Shown: one piece after another, positions 31,446 to 42,470 of the stretch
Numbering within the stretch: position 1 is the stretch's first letter
How the letters are laid out: the number at the start of each line of letters is the position of its first letter
DNA from: Lytechinus pictus
Lineage: Eukaryota > Echinodermata > Echinoidea > Temnopleuroida > Toxopneustidae
Assembly: GCF_037042905.1 (NCBI RefSeq)
Contig: NC_087253.1
Location: forward strand, 8,792,501 to 8,856,500
Direction: 5' to 3'
DNA length: 64,000 bases
Program-made: the position numbers and the translations under genes
Notes under the pieces: generated by a model
Databases searched by the model: none
What the model was told of the DNA's origin: nothing
What the model saw: only the letters and a program-made list of their open reading frames with translations

Positions 31446-32969
31446 ATGGGACTACAAGTTCTGTATTGGGTTGCTGCTATTACTCTCCCTATCGTCAATC
31501 GCGACGATGTTTACGGCGATGTACCATTTAAATGACCTTAAAGAGATAAGAGCGAAGAAGAATTCTGCATTGGGCATCCGACAGCTCGAAATGAAAGGAA
31601 TCCTTCATCGTCTGGTTTGGGGGAAGCCTCAATATCCTCGGACAAGAATAGAGGTTCACCTGAGGGAGATGACGCTTTTCGGAATCTCAGTATTATATCA
31701 TTTAGATATGACACACTGTCTGTTCGTAGAAATCTAACTCACAGCATTGCTAATGTAGACGACGATGTTCTGACGTTCGATACATATGACATTTTTAAAC
31801 CACTATCGAATGTAACCAGTGAAGAAAGCAGCTTGGTTCACAAAATCTAACAAAAACAGAGAAACGCTGACTTTAACTGTGTCATCAGGATTGCCAAGTA
31901 TTGTTCCTCTCGTTGTGATTATCTAGTTAAAGGTAAACATTCGAGGGAATGGACGCCATTCAGATGTGAACTCAGTGAGTTCTGCAGGTTTGAGACTCGT
32001 TTTATAGGTAACCTCACCAAGGAGGTTATGAAGACCATCGATGTTGTTTTCTTTATACCCGGATATCGGGATGTTCGTCTGAAGCAAGTGATGGCTGCAA
32101 GACCACCAGGACAACTCTAGGTCCTCTGCGCCAAAGAGAGTCCTCAGCATGACCCAGATTATGCTCCTCGAGGTCTAACAGGAAACCCTTTCAATCTCAC
32201 CATGACGTATGTCAGGGACAGTGACATTTACTTCCCATACGCCACCGTGCGGAAGCTTGGGAAGCCAAATGAACATCCGCCAGATATTCCAAAGAAAACC
32301 AAGCTGATAGCTTGGATGGCATCCAACTGCAATCCATATTATTGGAAACGAACTGAACTAGTGAAAGCGATTCAAGGGAATATCTCAGTGGATATGTACG
32401 GCAAGTGCGGTACGGGAAGACTTGCCCATGATAAAACCATGGAGACCCTCAAGCAATATAAATTCTATATCGCGTTTGAAAATAGCGAATGCCGGGATTA
32501 CATCACGGAGAAGGTGTGGAAAAATTGCCTTTTACAGGGAATCGTACCCATCGTCTACGGATCAACGCGCGAAGGCTACGAGAAGTCACTCCCAAGGAAT
32601 TCCTTCATCTCCGTAGAGGATTTCAGTAACATGAGCGAATTTGTAGATTACATTCACGCACTGGATAAAGACGACGCGCGTTACATGAAATATTTCGACT
32701 GGAGGAGGGACGGCGCAGTGCAGTTTCACTCTCCATCTGCGTTCAGAGGTAGCAGACCGGAACTGAATTTCTGTTACCTCGTCAAAAAACTACTCCACGT
32801 CTTCGTACATCCAGAGAACACTTGGCAGAAAAGAAATCCAGATTTTGCATCTTGGTGGCGAGGGCAATGTGCCGATTATTCTATTAAGAAAATCGTTCTG
32901 GGATTCAATACCCATCGGTCAAGAGAAGAAAGGCAATCATCAATGCATCTAAGAGACGTGGTGACATAG
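31446..32969 (+). pseudogene. Fucosyltransferase (GT10) pseudogene, duplicate of the gene at 18500
   Basis: The start ATGGGACT is retained, but 7 bases after it are missing relative to the intact copy, shifting the frame. A further deletion removes about 20 bp after GCATCCGACAG. Nonsense codons occur at 31848-31850 (CAA to TAA) and 32118-32120 (TGG to TAG). From 32202 the frame is open for 255 codons and keeps KTKLIAWMASNC, FENSECRDYITEKVWKN and GIVPIVYG. The end is shifted by an indel, giving ...SMHLRDVVT instead of the intact tail. Catalytic-domain identity to the intact copy is high, so loss is recent. The anchorless remnant would not reach the Golgi as a type II protein. Confidence 0.9.
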
Positions 32970-33460
32970 AAATGTAGTTGGTGTAATTAATTGATATGAA
33001 AAGCCATCGAGATGTTATCATGCTAAAAAGATCTGGTTAGAGTTCTACCTTGAATATATAGGTCTAAGTACATCATGCGAGTTATTTGAGAATTCGTTTG
33101 ACATGTTGGAAATAACGACAGTTTATGATAAGACAGTCCGCGAAATTCGAAGTTATAATTGATGCGCGATGAGATACAGAGCCGTATCAACACCTCTGGT
33201 TCAACTGGAAGGGACAGGAATAGTGAACTTGCCAATATTCGATACTGGCCTACAAGAGAACCCCTCTCTTTATATTACAAGATTCTAATTAATGCAGTAG
33301 CTGTATTGTAATGGGAATATCTTAATTAGTTTCTCAAGTTATTCGGAAATGATGTTTAAACAGACTGTGATGCAGAAATGTGGAATAAAAAATATATATT
33401 ATGTTCTAACTGCTAAAGAAGCAAAGAAATTCAAAACAAATTTTTGAGAATATACTTAGA
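32970..33460. other. Pseudogene 3' flank
   Basis: After TATGAAAAGCCAT the homology to copy 1 is interrupted, because copy 1 has its LINE there. No gene was seen. Confidence 0.4.
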
Positions 33461-34026
33461 GGGATGCTCCGGGCTGAAAATATTTATATCTCAATAAATA
33501 TAGAAAAATTCACAAAGCAAAATGCTGAAAATTTCATTGAAATTGGATAACATATAACGAAGTTATTGAATTTGATAGATATGCATTATTCTGGAAAAAC
33601 AGTTCTAAGCACGTCTTCGTTGTTCTTTGCATTTTATTAAATGAAATCAGGTTTGGTCATTTTTTTTTTACCACTAACCAAAACAATTGGATTGACAATT
33701 GATTTAGTGCATTAGTTATTTCTTGCTGCAACTTATTTCATCATAATTGAGACACATCATTTACACATGTATGAAAAAAATGAATTAATTATGATTATCA
33801 TGTAATAACATAAGGAAAAGAAAGTGGGGGTATGACATCATCGGCCCATCTGATCAATATTCATGAAGACATGCCTATAATTTTTTCACCGGAATAATGC
33901 AAATCTTTAAAATTCAATAACCTCGTTATTCATTATCCGATTTTGAGGAAATTTTCCTCATTTTGCTTTGTGAATTTTACTCTATTTATTGAGATACAAA
34001 TATCTTCTGCCCGGAGCATCCCTTTA
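33461..34026. mobile_element. MITE, TIR AGGGATGCTCCGGGC
   Basis: The left end AGGGATGCTCCGGGCTGAAA pairs with the right end CTGCCCGGAGCATCCCTTTA. The arms run on with AAATTCACAAAGCAAAATG against CATTTTGCTTTGTGAATTT. It is about 566 bp and has no ORF. It is absent from duplication copy 1. Confidence 0.8.
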
Positions 34027-34439
34027 ACTATAAAATACTTTCAGACCCTTATCAAAGAGAAATGTGAAATTGGCCGATCATGTAAAATTCAATTTATTTG
34101 ACATAACAGGAAAATACATAGTTTTATGCATTTCTACGCTAAACGATTTTAGTATTTTACATTTGCTTCTCAATTGGCCAGAATTCGTGATGTCATGCCG
34201 TGTTAGGAAGATTGTGGTAAGCATGACTAAAATTGGTTTGAAAATCTTGATTGTTATTCATTATTCTTTCCAGATTAGGCCTATATTCAATAGGCCTATC
34301 ACCATATGAAAATTTCATGAAAATCATTTCCTGCATAAAACTGGCATTATTGTGCTTGGTAGCTTTGTTTTCTATTTCTAAATGTAACTCCGGTTGTTCG
34401 GTCTTCTAATTTAGTAGATGAATTAATATTGTATGATGT

Positions 34440-34610
34440 GGTTATGGGGTCCGTTGCATAAAAGTCACTATTGTGTTAACTTTGCCATCCAATGGTAACT
34501 ACTATACCATGGTAACGATGATCAACAACCAATCAAAATCAAGGATTCAATGCAGGTTACCATTGCATGTCAAGGTTACCATAATGGTTGCTTTTTTGCA
34601 ACAGGGCCCT
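34440..34610. mobile_element. Short MITE, copy 2 counterpart of 25070-25235
   Basis: GTTGCATAAAAGTCACTATT faces ATAATGGTTGCTTTTTTGCA at the syntenic position within the duplication. Confidence 0.6.
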
Positions 34611-35905
34611 GGTATTCTTTGTTACTTTTTAGAAGGAAACAGGGTAAAATAAGTTGCGATGGAAATTTTGCTTGAAATAAGAAAGAAAGATATTCTGACT
34701 TTTAGTATAAACCGAAGCTTAATACGCCACTGGTCTGAGGGTCCCTTTTGTCATTTTTAATAAAAAATACTGGCAATAGTTATGATGCAACATAGTACTG
34801 AACGTGTAGCGCATGAGTTTTCATTTCTCAGTCTTTTCTCAAAATGTCACCTGGATCAGGCTTGAAATCAATTGGTCATAATAACCCAATTCACCCTTTC
34901 AAAATATTCATGAGATTAAATACAGAAAATACAAGAAAGCTCACATTGCAAATAAGATAAAAATCGGATAAATAAAGATTTATGACATTCTATTTTTTTT
35001 TTTTTTTTTTTTTTTACAAATGTATTCACACATCAGTGATCTACATATCATTGGCGGTAATGTAGATTACGCAGATGAAGGAAACTTTAAAAGTGTCATA
35101 ATAATCTAGAACGATTTTGATGAAATATTAATGAGCATTTTGAGTTTTCTTATGTTATTCAGGAAATTAATTTGTTACCCTGGGTAAAATATGACATTAT
35201 CATCACTAAATCTATTTAAATCAGTTTGTTTTGTCGACGGACGTGGTCATACAGAGTGTTGATTAGAATGTATAGAGGGGCAGTTGGGGTGGGGAGAATA
35301 AGAGAGACGAGAGAGAGAGAGAAAGAGAGAGAGCGTGATAAAGAGGGGGGGAGATAGAGGGATGATTGCGTGTTACCATATTTATTACATAATGTAAATG
35401 ATTTCCTCAATTAATATCATTTTGTTGTTGGATTTCTCAATAAAACGCCTATACTATATTCTAATGGTGAAACCCGGGATAACATAAGACGAAACAAAAG
35501 AGCCACCCCCCAAAAAAGTCCTCACCAATTTTTATGATATTAAAGGTCAAGTCCACCCCCAGAAAAAAAAGTTGAATAAATAGAAAAAAAATCAAGCTAG
35601 TATAACACTGAAAATTTTATCAAAATCGAATGTAAAAAAAAGTTATGACATTTTAAAGTTTCGCTTATTTTTAACAAAACAGTTATTTGCACAATTCAGT
35701 AAAATGTAAATGAGACACTCGATTACGACCCTCCCTCACTAATCATTTTGCTTTTTATTGTTTGAATATTTCATTTTTTTATAGATTTGGCAATACGGAC
35801 CAACTTGACTGACAATGAGTAGAACATTTTCAAATTTCATATAATAAAATACAAATATTAAAAAAAATTGATAGTGGATGACTTGCATACCGACCAGGAT
35901 GTGTG

Positions 35906-36430
35906 TGTGTACGTCTCTGAGCTGTGTGTTTATTGCAGAAAATGGCGCAAATTTTGCAATTCGAAAGAAGAAATTAATGATATTGCTTTTTTGTCTCTTT
36001 TTCTTTTCTATATTTTGATGGTGAAATATGGGGAATCTTTCTAAAATATAATTTCCATAGGAGAATTTTGCTTGCCCGATTCTTTGCTTCAAAACACTTG
36101 CCCGACTCTAACTTTTACTTGCCCCGGGCAATCGGGCCAGCGCTTATGTCGCACCCTGCTCTAAGGTGCATTTCCCTTTTCAACATATCCGGTGGAATGT
36201 TTTACCTTTCATTTTTTTATTTGATTAAAATGTATTTCCTAAACACCTTCACAGGAGAAAACGGCGAATATTTGTCATTGAAAATAATTTTTTGGGAGGG
36301 CTAATTTGAGATGTCATAGGGATGTTGAAGGGTTGCATCGACTATATCGATCTTGTACAAGCTTTATATAATCATGATGATAAAAGAAGAAAAAAAAATT
36401 GAAATAAACAACGTTTCATTACGAAGTTAC
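35906..36430. other. Intron or intergenic DNA left of the mucin-like exon
   Basis: A recognisable repeat word cluster, TTGCCCGA / TTGCCCCGGGCAATCGGGC, lies at 36072-36140. If the mucin-like gene continues leftwards on minus, its later exons were not identified here. Confidence 0.35.
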
Positions 36431-36832
36431 CTCCTGGCGATTCAGTTGAACTTATATTAGGCTCAGTCGTTGATACTGTTGGTGGTGACGAAATGATATC
36501 TGAGTCATTTGTTATCATCTGCCCTTCTGTCGATATCATCATCGAAGTGTTTTCAGCGTCACTTGTCGTATCGGACACTGTCATCGTCGAAGTCGTAGAT
36601 ATCGTTGCATTGTCCGAGACATTGAACATGGTTGTTGGCAATGTCGTCGATGATGATATATTGTCTGTTGTAAAGACCATGGTCGATGACGTCACATTTT
36701 CTTTAGTATTCGACATCGTTGCGGACACCGGGTCAGTAGTCGTTGAATTATCGGCAGTAACCATCGATTTTGTTGAATTCATCGTTGTTGAGCCCAATCC
36801 ACTCGAAGAAGTTGGCGAACCGGTATCAGATT
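36431..36832 (-). CDS. Thr/Ser-rich mucin-like internal exon
   Basis: The minus-strand acceptor is ACTTCAG/AATC and the donor GGAG/GTAACT. The exon is 402 bp, a multiple of three, and phase 1 at both ends. It encodes about 134 residues rich in Ser and Thr with many N-x-S/T sequons (NSTKS, DNSTT, NVTSS, DNISS, NATIS, NISST), as in densely glycosylated secreted or surface mucins. The phase matches the donors of the array first exons at 40991 and its copies, so it can be their second exon. Downstream exons are not seen. There is no domain beyond the glycosylated stretch. Confidence 0.65.
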
Positions 36833-37504
36833 CTGAAGTTTTAAATAGATATTCTTTCATTACGTACGATTTTGGTATAACACATGAGAGTGTCGCTCGG
36901 AAGAAGGGGGTATGGGCGCTGCGGGGGGGGGGGCGGGCGGGCGGGCTTCTAAGTAATTAATTCAAAGGGTCGTAAATAGACTTGAAATTGTGAGAATTCA
37001 ACATAATAAAAAAAAAACGGGTTTCCTGCACCATTTTCGTAAAGAGTATGAGATGAGATAGAGTCACCCTTAGTTGTTGTTTTTGTTGATGTGTGTGTGG
37101 GCGTTTCATGTGTGATAAGCATCATAGGCCATGCACCGCTTTTAAGCCGTTCACAGTAAGAAACTGAAAGTCATGCCCAGCTTTAGTCAACATCCACAAT
37201 ACCGAGTATCGAGGATTTTATTCATCGAAAGTTAAAGATCGATACGTTGCAAAAGTAACATCAAAATCGTATTAGGAATGTGTGCAATGGAGGGTACAAA
37301 ATTGAAAATTCGATAAAGGCCACTGCAGACCCTACAGGGCGATTCCATACGTGTCATACGTGTCAACAATTTCTTGTCTCTTAGCTGATTGCTGGAGCAA
37401 TAAAAACTATTTTTGGTCAATAATAAAGTTAAAGTGGGTATAGTCATGTGAAAAACGGATTACCAACAAAAAATATTTGATTATGGCTGAATTAATATGG
37501 CATA
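36833..37504. other. Intron DNA of the mucin-like locus
   Basis: A G-rich run (GCGGGGGGGG then GCGGGCGGGC) lies at 36918-36944. No other feature was supported. Confidence 0.4.
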
Positions 37505-38035
37505 TCACTTAAAGACCTTAGCTCTCTTCAACTCCTTCAAAATAAAGCAGCAAAGCTTATACACTTTAAATCAAAGTATAACCATGTCTCTCCTCTTTGA
37601 TCTCCATTGGCTCCATGTTAATGATCGTATCAAACATAAAACCTTAACTCTAACTTCATGAACTTATAAATGTTTTAACAATCAAGCCCCAACATATTCA
37701 CCTGACCTTCTCTTTGCACACACATCCAAATACAACACATGCTCGGTACCTCGTACTGCTAAACAATTAGGTGATAGGGCCTTTTCTACCGTTGCCCCTA
37801 AAACATGGAACTCCTTGCCGCCTTCACTAAAGACTTCCCCAACACTTTCCTCATTTAAGAAATGTCTAAAAACTTACCATTCTAATTTTTCTGTACGGTT
37901 TCCATATAATGTTCATAATTTTGTAGTTATTATTTTTATGTTTCACACTCCCTATTTGTGTTCTGTTATTCTTTCTTTTGATAATGCGCTTTGTATCTGA
38001 TGAAAAGGCGCTATATAAATGAAGTGTATTATCAT
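37505..38035 (+). mobile_element. L2-like LINE 3' end
   Basis: Fragments on + in several frames read LQNKAAKLIHFKSKYNHVS, APTYSPDLLFAHTSKYNTCS and DRAFSTVAPKTWNSLPPSLK followed by TSPTLSSFKKCLKTY. This is the LINE C-terminal pattern ending in APK.WNSLP...S...FK..LKT. The tail has AAAGGCGCTATATAAATGAA and a TTATTA-like end, resembling the SINE tail at 3908. It is frameshifted and 5'-truncated. Confidence 0.75.
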
Positions 38036-38047
38036 TATATTATTAAG

Positions 38048-38111
38048 GGCGAAAATATTGTGTGTCGTACGGGACTCAGAAATGTCCCGTACGACACGCA
38101 ACATTTTCACC
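38048..38111. repeat. Perfect-looking hairpin, about 28-bp stem and 8-nt loop
   Basis: The left arm GTGTGTCGTACGGGAC and right arm GTCCCGTACGACACGC face each other around TCAGAAAT. The pairing extends outward through GGCGAAAAT and ATTTTCACC with about three mismatches. It lies right after the LINE tail. It may be a tiny foldback element or a structured transcript. Confidence 0.7.
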
Positions 38112-39017
38112 TCTAATTCACCCATGGACAGCTTATTTGTTTTGGTTGTCATTTTTTCATATGTCTTCCCAGTTACTCTATAATTACCACAAAACAAATT
38201 GAAGTTCTTCGTTTGTTTGGACAATAGGTTGAAAAATGTTGCGAAAATAGCTGATTTTTCTAGCATGGAATCGCCCTATTGTAATAGCTCGAATACGGGG
38301 GGGGGGGGGGGTGAGTAGTCATTGATCATGTAAATGCATTCCTGAAAAAAATGCAATTGTGTTCATTGTTGAATCAGGCCAACCCTGGAAAAAAGCCAAC
38401 CTTTACGGCAATCCCACGACAGTGTAATATACATTATTCTCTCGTTATCGTACTTCCTCTTTGTAATCGTCGACATACTTGCATGGATCGCTATTGTTGA
38501 CAAAACCATAATTTCAGAAGAAAATGCAAATAAGAGGTTGGAACATTTAATGTACCATTTTGAGGCAAATTCTATGCTAAAGTAAAAAGAAATACTACCA
38601 AAAATGATTTATTTAAATCGTTAAAAAATATAGAATCCAGTCTTGTAATATTGCAAACATTTTTTAGGGGGTTGAATTTTGATAAAATGCAATATTTTGC
38701 AGGCCCCGTTCCAGAAGTGTTTTTTTTAAGGTAGGGGGCATGGAAAAGGAGGAAAAGGGCAAACATCAGAAGTCATCAAAGTAGGAAGATACATTGTAAG
38801 TGCCAACTGCCAATGTGTTTTCACTAATACTTCCTTTCTACTGGAAATTGTACTCTTTTCAATATCTCGGGAGACAAATTATTCATTTTTTAGATATTAG
38901 GAGTGGTTTTTTTTTATCGTCATAACATCTTTAAATCATAATAAAAAAAAAAAATTGAAAAAGAATATGTACATTTTGGTCACCAATTTGTTAAATTTAT
39001 ATTTTTTCGGTATCACC
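38112..39017. other. Intron DNA of the mucin-like locus
   Basis: A G run lies at 38298-38310. No other feature was supported. Confidence 0.35.
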
Positions 39018-39528
39018 TTAAAGGGGAAGTTCATTCTGACAAAAAAAAGTTTATTGTAAAAATAGAAGAAAAAATAATAAAAAATAATGCCAAAGGTTTG
39101 AGAAAAATCCATAAAAGAATTTAAAACGTTTGTAGAATTTTAATTATTTGATTTGTGACGTCATATGCGATAAGTTTTGCTACACATCGAATTGTAAAAG
39201 AAATCAATGAAATGTCATTTTCTTAGAAAATTGAAAATGTTTTTTGCTGTACCTTCAGTATATCAATAGACAAACCGTGACACCTGTTCCTAAAAAGAAA
39301 CCGAAAATAGTCTCTACGAACCATTAAAGAATTGAAATGCATAAGCATTTTATATTACATAACGCATCGGACAGCTGCTTGTTTATGACGTCACAAATCC
39401 AAAACTTGAAATTCTAATATTAATTTAACCTTTAATAGATTTTCCTCAAATCTTTTCCAATATTTTTTATTACCTTTTCTGCTATTTCTACAACAAACTG
39501 TTCTTCGGGGTGACCTTCCACTTTAATT
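39018..39528. mobile_element. MITE abutting the 3.6-kb array, TIR AAGGGGAAGTTCA
   Basis: The left end TAAAGGGGAAGTTCATTCTG pairs with the right end GGGGTGACCTTCCACTTTAA. The arms share AATAGAAGAAAAAATAATAA and its complement, and TGACGTCA occurs in both halves. It has no ORF. Its right end lies about 6 bp from the start of array unit 1. Confidence 0.75.
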
Positions 39529-40580
39529 CTGTCATAATCACAAACACGTTCAATTTATGTAAGAGCTGACGCAGCAGGCAAAAAACATGATCATAGAAGA
39601 TGTGAAAACATTGTGATCAAAATACAAATTGGTTGAATAGACACATGGAATTATTTGAACCAGTGTTTCCACTTTGAAGGAAATTTCCCGAAATCCGGAT
39701 CATTTTCAGGTAATTTTCGGGGAAATGAACAAATTCTAGGAAATTCCGGGAAATCAGAAAATTACAATCAAACGTAGCAACTTTCAATATTCATGTAAAA
39801 AAAATGTTTGCCTTATACGTAGCTCAAAATTTTCTACTCGCGCTCCGCGCTCACATTTTGTAATTTTGCTATTTTCAATTAAAAAGTGCATTTAACAAAA
39901 AAGGTTAAATTCCTTGATTTTGGTCACTTGGACCAAGTTTTGGCTCGCTTTGTTATTGCCCGATTTTTCTTTAAAAAATAAAGTTTCAAGATTCCGGAAA
40001 ATGTCTATGAATTTCAGGAAATTTGAGATTCTGTTTCGAGAAATCTCTTGCTGAATTCCTTGGACTTTATCATACTTTTTCATTTTGTCATTGTAAAATT
40101 ATACATGCTACATGCAGGCGTAAAACATAGGAAACTGCGTGTAAGATTTGTTTTTATTATTATCATAAGCGTCCATCCAGATTCCAGCAAACCGAATTGA
40201 TATTTTATTTAGAATCTAGGATTCGCTCTTATTTTATAAACGTTCACTTAGTTGAACATTGAGGTGTCCAGAAACCACTGAACAGGCCTACCCAGCAGTA
40301 TGAAATAAATAAAATATCATAAATAATAGACAAAATAATAAATAAAGACAAACAAACCCAACTCTCCTCACACTTCTACAGATACATGCGCTTAAAAAAA
40401 AATCAGTGATCAAAGGATAGCTAGTTTGTGTTAAAAAAAAAACAATACGAACATGTAACATGACTAGGGAGGATTTGCAAGAAAATATTTGCAATAATCT
40501 GCAAATTTTCAAGTTATAAGTCAAATTTAACTGAAGCAAATCAATTAATAAAATAGTTATTGATGCAAGAAGCAGACCAG

Positions 40581-40840
40581 GGCCCCGTCTTACAAAAACT
40601 TACGATTGATCAGATCAATCTCAAATATATGGAAATCTATCATTGTTTTCTTTAGGAACTTCATTCTATTTTCATTGAAAACAACAAGAAGCATTCCGAT
40701 TTGTCAAGAAAACAGTGAATGTGTGAATATACGTCATTTATGTAAAATATTTTGAACCAACAAGTATTTTAGATATTGATGCTGTTGGCTTTCCATAGTT
40801 ACGATTGATCAAATCAATCGCAACTCTTTGTAAGACGGGA
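40581..40840. mobile_element. MITE of the GGCCCCGTCTTACAAA family, array unit 1
   Basis: The TIRs GGCCCCGTCTTACAAAAAC and CAACTCTTTGTAAGACGGG match 4605-4872. It lies in the intron just after the mucin-like first exon. Confidence 0.8.
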
Positions 40841-40990
40841 TTCAACATTTCAAGTGCAAATTTACAATTAATTGTAAGACTGAATATGGTTGATTTTAGG
40901 ACCAATAATTGACCTGTAATCGATTGCAAATTTCTTGCGAAACCCCATATGAGTTAAAAATTAATTGAAATCAAAGAAACTGCACATTAC

Positions 40991-41582
40991 CAGTTGTTGA
41001 TGGCAACATCGTGGTAGTATTCATGTCCACTGTGGCCATGGTGGGGGATGTTGTATTGTCGGGTTCTGTAGTATTACTGTTTATTGTGGTCATGATGGAA
41101 GTAGGGGTTGTGACATTCATGGTAACACCTGTTGTAGAACTCCCTGAATCTGTGGTAGCGGTGGTATCTGAATCCGTTGCGTTATTTGTTGCGGTGAACT
41201 CTGCGTCAGTGGTTGATGTAGGAGTTGTTTCATTCATGGTACCATCTGTTGTAGAACTCCCTGAATCTGTGGTAGTGGTGGTATCTGTGGTAGTGGTATC
41301 CGTTGCGTTATATGTTGTGAAGGACCCAGCGTCAGTGGTATTCGATGTTGTCATGATTTGGGTAGATGTTGTCGAGGAGTATGTGGATGAAGACTCCATG
41401 CCAGACGTTGGGATAGGAGACATTGTTTCTGTTGTGTCGACAGTAGCATCCATTGTTGATGGAGAAGTGTTAGTACCATTTGTAGGCATGTCAGTTGTGG
41501 TTGTTGCCGCGATATCCAACGAAGAATATGATACGATTAAAACTAGGACAGCCACCCGCCTTGCAATCCGGCAGCTAACCAT
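40991..41582 (-). CDS. Mucin-like secreted protein, first exon (array unit 1)
   Basis: The start context CCACCATGG is a consensus Kozak site. Residues 1-25 (MVSCRIARRVAVLVLIVSYS, then SLDIA) form a signal peptide. The following ~170 residues are mostly Thr and Ser with repeated units TTDSGSSTTDGTMNETTPTS / TTDSGSSTTGVTMNVTTPTS and N-x-T sequons, as expected for an O- and N-glycosylated extracellular mucin. The exon ends ACAACTG/GTAATG in phase 1. Without splicing, the frame stops 20 nt later. The phase fits the exon at 36431-36832. The complementary 207-aa Val-rich frame on + is a shadow. Confidence 0.75.
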
Positions 41583-41599
41583 GGTGGTGGACTTTCCTC

Positions 41600-42470
41600 A
41601 ATCTATAAAGCAATCAAAGATTTTAAAACAATGAACTAAGTTGTATTTTTTTTAATAACATAACGATTTAAGAAGCATGCAAAGGTTGCCACTATAAGCT
41701 CAGCTTTACTGCGTGGCAACCCCGGAAAACAATATCAAATTATAATTAATAATGCTGTCTTAAAGTAAGAGTGCAGATGTATACAACCGCGTAGCCAGGA
41801 TTTCATTTTGGAGGAGGCGGTAAATGGACGCGAAGCGTGCCAACACTTACAGAGCGCGCGAAGCGCGCTCCCTAGGTGGTGGGTGCAGGGAGAAGCTTTT
41901 GGTGTTTTGGTGTTTCATAAATTAAAATGAAAAGGAGCCGTCTCTCTTGTCTCTAGTACCTATATCAGCTCCAATTCAGTTGATTATATTGTTATTTTGA
42001 ACCTTGTTTTCATGAACCTTGTATTAAAAAAAAAATTGTGAACGCACAAAAAATGAATACAATGGAGGAAATTAAAATAATAATAACCCCGCGCGAAGCG
42101 CGGAAGCTTTAGCGTTTTATCAAATTTTTTGCCATGAAAAGGGTCCCGAGAAAAGGGTATTCTCAAACATAAATTATATTGAGTACTTCCCCTGGAAAGA
42201 TCAGATTTGATTACAAACAATTTAGCGACAGTGCATATCTTTAACTCGCAAAACAGAGGAGGAGAAGTGTATATGCCGGGGGAAGATATTCCTCCCCGCG
42301 CAGAGCAACGAAACTCTGAAATTTCAAAGGGCGGACGTTTCATCAAATGCAGATATCTCCAATACCCCATCGGCTCTGATTTAATTAATTTTCTAAGATT
42401 ATTGAACTTCATTACACGGAAAATAGTGCGCAAAAAGTTGAAACTTCTGTGATTTATTGAAATTATATAA
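41600..42470 (-). promoter_or_regulatory. Putative upstream region of the mucin-like first exon, array unit 1
   Basis: On minus, TTTTAAAATC and CTTTATAGATT lie within 60 nt upstream of the ATG and could act as TATA-like elements. Hairpin words GCGCGCGAAGCGCGC (41854-41868) and CCGCGCGAAGCGCGG (42089-42103) lie further up. The assignment rests on position only. Confidence 0.3.

Larger units (their letters stand above)
30051..35905. repeat. Segmental duplication, copy 2 (carries the fucosyltransferase pseudogene)
   Basis: This copy is homologous to 17121-26615, starting at TACGTTTTACATCC and fading after GACCAGGATGT near 35905. It lacks the 4.7-kb LINE insertion of copy 1 and has its own sequence at 33010-34175, including a MITE. 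Confidence 0.85.

Noticed and set aside
41011-41634. 207-aa Val-rich open frame on + in every array unit
   Set aside because: It is the exact complement of the Thr-rich mucin-like exon. Thr codons (ACN) read as Val/Gly-type codons on the other strand. It has no signal, domain or start context, unlike the minus frame with its Kozak start and signal peptide.
41984-42433. 149-aa minus ORF upstream of the first exon in array units 1 and 2
   Set aside because: In units 3 and 4 the 196-bp MITE splits it with no sign of selection, and it has no recognisable domain or start context.
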